Source: Oxytricha trifallax (taxonomy: Eukaryota > Ciliophora > Spirotrichea > Sporadotrichida > Oxytrichidae). Taken from it: a stretch of 64,000 nt of DNA. The number at the start of each line of letters is the position of its first letter. Position 1 is the first letter of the stretch. The stretch covers positions 28,958-92,957 of the forward strand of contig ARYC01000762.1 of assembly GCA_000711775.1 (NCBI GenBank). The letters run 5' to 3'. Below the pieces are notes generated by a model. The model ran no database searches. It saw only the letters and a program-made list of their open reading frames with translations, and had not been told where the DNA came from. Shown here one piece after another: positions 62,490 through 64,000 of the stretch. Position numbers and translations under genes: made by a program.

Positions 62490-63297
62490 AAGAATATTCT
62501 AAAATTTATTAGTTTATTGAAATGATAGCAGTCTCAATATTTAATTCAAATTTTACATTTAAATTATAGCAATGTGTCATTAAGAGACCAAAAATATCAA
62601 TTAAAAGTGAGAACTTTAAATAACTAGCTAATTTTTGTTACAATAATTTACAAAATCAAAGTTTTATACTCTTTTTCATTTGCTATCCCATTAAATTCTT
62701 AGTAGTAAGCTACTTATTAAACTTGCTTAATTTAGTGGGTGTAGCCAACGCAACTGAATTCAAGGATTTTTTGTTGTTACTATCGCTTATCATTTTTTAT
62801 TTACTATTCGCTCTTGAGAGACTTCGATGTTTTTAAGATGGATTTTCTACTTATAGAGAATTACTATTTTGAGTAATGTTTTTATTGGTACTTTTTGGGG
62901 TTTTACTCTAGGAGCTATAACATATAAACATACTTAAAGATTTATAGGGGATAATTTATTATATTATAGTTCGACTTTGATTGATTTCCTATATTAAGTT
63001 CTTCTTAGAGTTAGACAAACTAATAGCTTAAGTTTTCATGTCATTTAAGAATCTAAGTATATCAGTGTCTTGCAGTTTATCAGAATTTTCAAGCACATCA
63101 TTTATTTTTGAATCGTCTTGCTGTGATAATAGCATTCAAAACCCCAAAACCCTTTCAGTAGTTTGATTGAGTTTTTGATTGATAAAAGTAGACTATTAGT
63201 GCATACTTTTTTTGGGTTTTAATAGGGTTTATGTAGGGGTTTAATGTTTAAATATTTGTAATTTAAGTGAGTATAACAAGTGAGTTTTTAAAATATT
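62490..63297. other. Intergenic stretch with telomere-like motifs
   Basis: No coding sequence recognised. Contains TTTTTGGGGTTTTAC at 62885-62899 and, in the opposite sense, AAAACCCCAAAACCC at 63137-63151, plus other GGGTTTT/GGGGTTT pieces at 63214-63241. These resemble the C4A4/G4T4 repeat of spirotrich telomeres. Confidence 0.5.
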
Positions 63298-64000
63298 TCA
63301 CACAAACATAAGCTTAGAGTCATGTGGCAGTTCTCTGAGTTTTATCTTTCTTAGTTGATGTTTGATTGTTTCTATTGTTTGTTGATTCTCTTGGCTTGGC
63401 TTGATAATAGTTGAGTATGCAAGTTCTCTGAGACCTCCATTTATTTTAGTTTTATCGAGATATTGTTTGATTCTTTTTAGAATCTCTCTCACCCCTGCAG
63501 CTAAAGTAATCGTTTCTTGGCATGTCGCTCTCTATTATTATTACAGCTAGAGCTCAGATATCCCATTAAGTGTCTCCATCTCTCCAATCCTCTCTCTCTG
63601 GGAAATATCCAGAGTGCCGTATACATTTCCTTATGCAGAGGCTTGCACTCTTTGAGCTCTGTTGAAGTCAATAATAAAAACTCTAAGAGGCTGAAAGTTT
63701 ATCATGATGTTCTCTGGCTTTAAGTCTCTATGAACATAACCTAGCTTGTGAAGCTCTTCAATCCCCTCAACTATCTGCTATACTATCTAGCTAACTTATC
63801 ATTGACATCTATTGTCAGATAAGAATTCTCTGTAAGACATTTCTAGTAAAGGAAGCCTGAAGGCTATATGATCTTTACCAAGTAAAATAGCATCAAGCTA
63901 GATGATATCCCTTCACTCATTTAACTTTGCCTTTTAAAGAGCATAATACTCATTAGCAAATTCCATTTGGAACTTGTCATCAGCAAGGAAGTAATTGAAA
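63298..64000 (-). pseudogene. Decayed Ser/Thr protein kinase (runs off the window)
   Basis: The minus strand encodes kinase motifs: GIEELHKLGYVHRDLKPENI, FIIDFNRAQ, G-N-V-Y-G-T-L-D-I, then in another frame PEREDWRDGDTQWDI-x-A-L-A-V-I-I-I-E-S-D-M-P-R, and in a third REILKRIKQYLDKTKINGGL and onward to a TGA at 63298. Three in-frame TGA codons occur (after K-L-N-E, after D-N-R-C-Q, and inside W-D-I-x-A-L), at least the last at a position that is Trp in kinases. Two one-base frame changes lie near 63600 and 63505 with no pointer-like repeats. All other genes here use TGG for Trp, so decay is likelier than TGA=Trp. The 5' part is outside the window. Confidence 0.75.

Noticed and set aside
63298-64000. 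TGA read as Trp for the whole genome (karyorelict-type code)
   Set aside because: The Trp codons I checked in the kinase, phosphatase, mucin-like and JmjC genes are TGG, and TGA ends the well-defined genes at the expected places.

Overview
The window looks like germline (micronuclear) DNA of a ciliate. It is very AT-rich, and recognisable proteins read through only if TAA and TAG are glutamine and TGA is the sole stop. GT-AG introns of about 36-190 nt occur. Coding sequence is also cut by AT-rich inserts without GT-AG ends, flanked by short direct repeats (2-11 bp); removing one repeat plus the insert restores the reading frame. That is the MDS/pointer/IES arrangement of ciliate germlines. 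Variable pointers plus C4A4-like motifs suggest a spirotrich of the hypotrich type (Oxytricha/Stylonychia/Tetmemena relatives); the species is not determined.

Region 1 (about 1-43.3 kb) is a tandem array of four diverged copies of one membrane-protein gene, all on the minus strand, with start codons near 3598, 13959, 29982 and 43286. Each has an N-terminal cytoplasmic segment, one membrane helix, a Cys-containing ectodomain, a second hydrophobic segment with a KRQVTTLIDAIS-type motif and a basic tail. The coding parts lie in the same order in every copy but are spread over 9-15 kb by IESs. Some IES sites and pointers are shared between copies; others are private and are recognisable nonautonomous transposons (palindromes with TA duplications, G/C-tract elements with 8-bp duplications). 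All four copy-specific element insertions in the array that I could test by reading frame restore the frame when cut at the target duplication.

Region 2 (43.8-64 kb) is gene-dense: a CAMK/SNF1-like kinase (-), a secreted/type I membrane Thr/Pro-rich mucin-like protein (-), a JmjC/C5HC2 demethylase piece (+), a calcineurin A-type phosphatase (-), a Gln/Asn-rich coiled-coil protein (+), an AP-3 sigma adaptin (-), a protein with HDIPGA-type motifs (+), a Gln/Asn/Arg-rich protein (+), and a decayed kinase at the right edge (-). Nearly all carry one or more IESs, and several carry introns.

Limits: everything was read by eye. Exact ends of the internal segments of the four paralogs are approximate unless a pointer is stated, and long AT-rich stretches may hold further short coding segments that I could not recognise.
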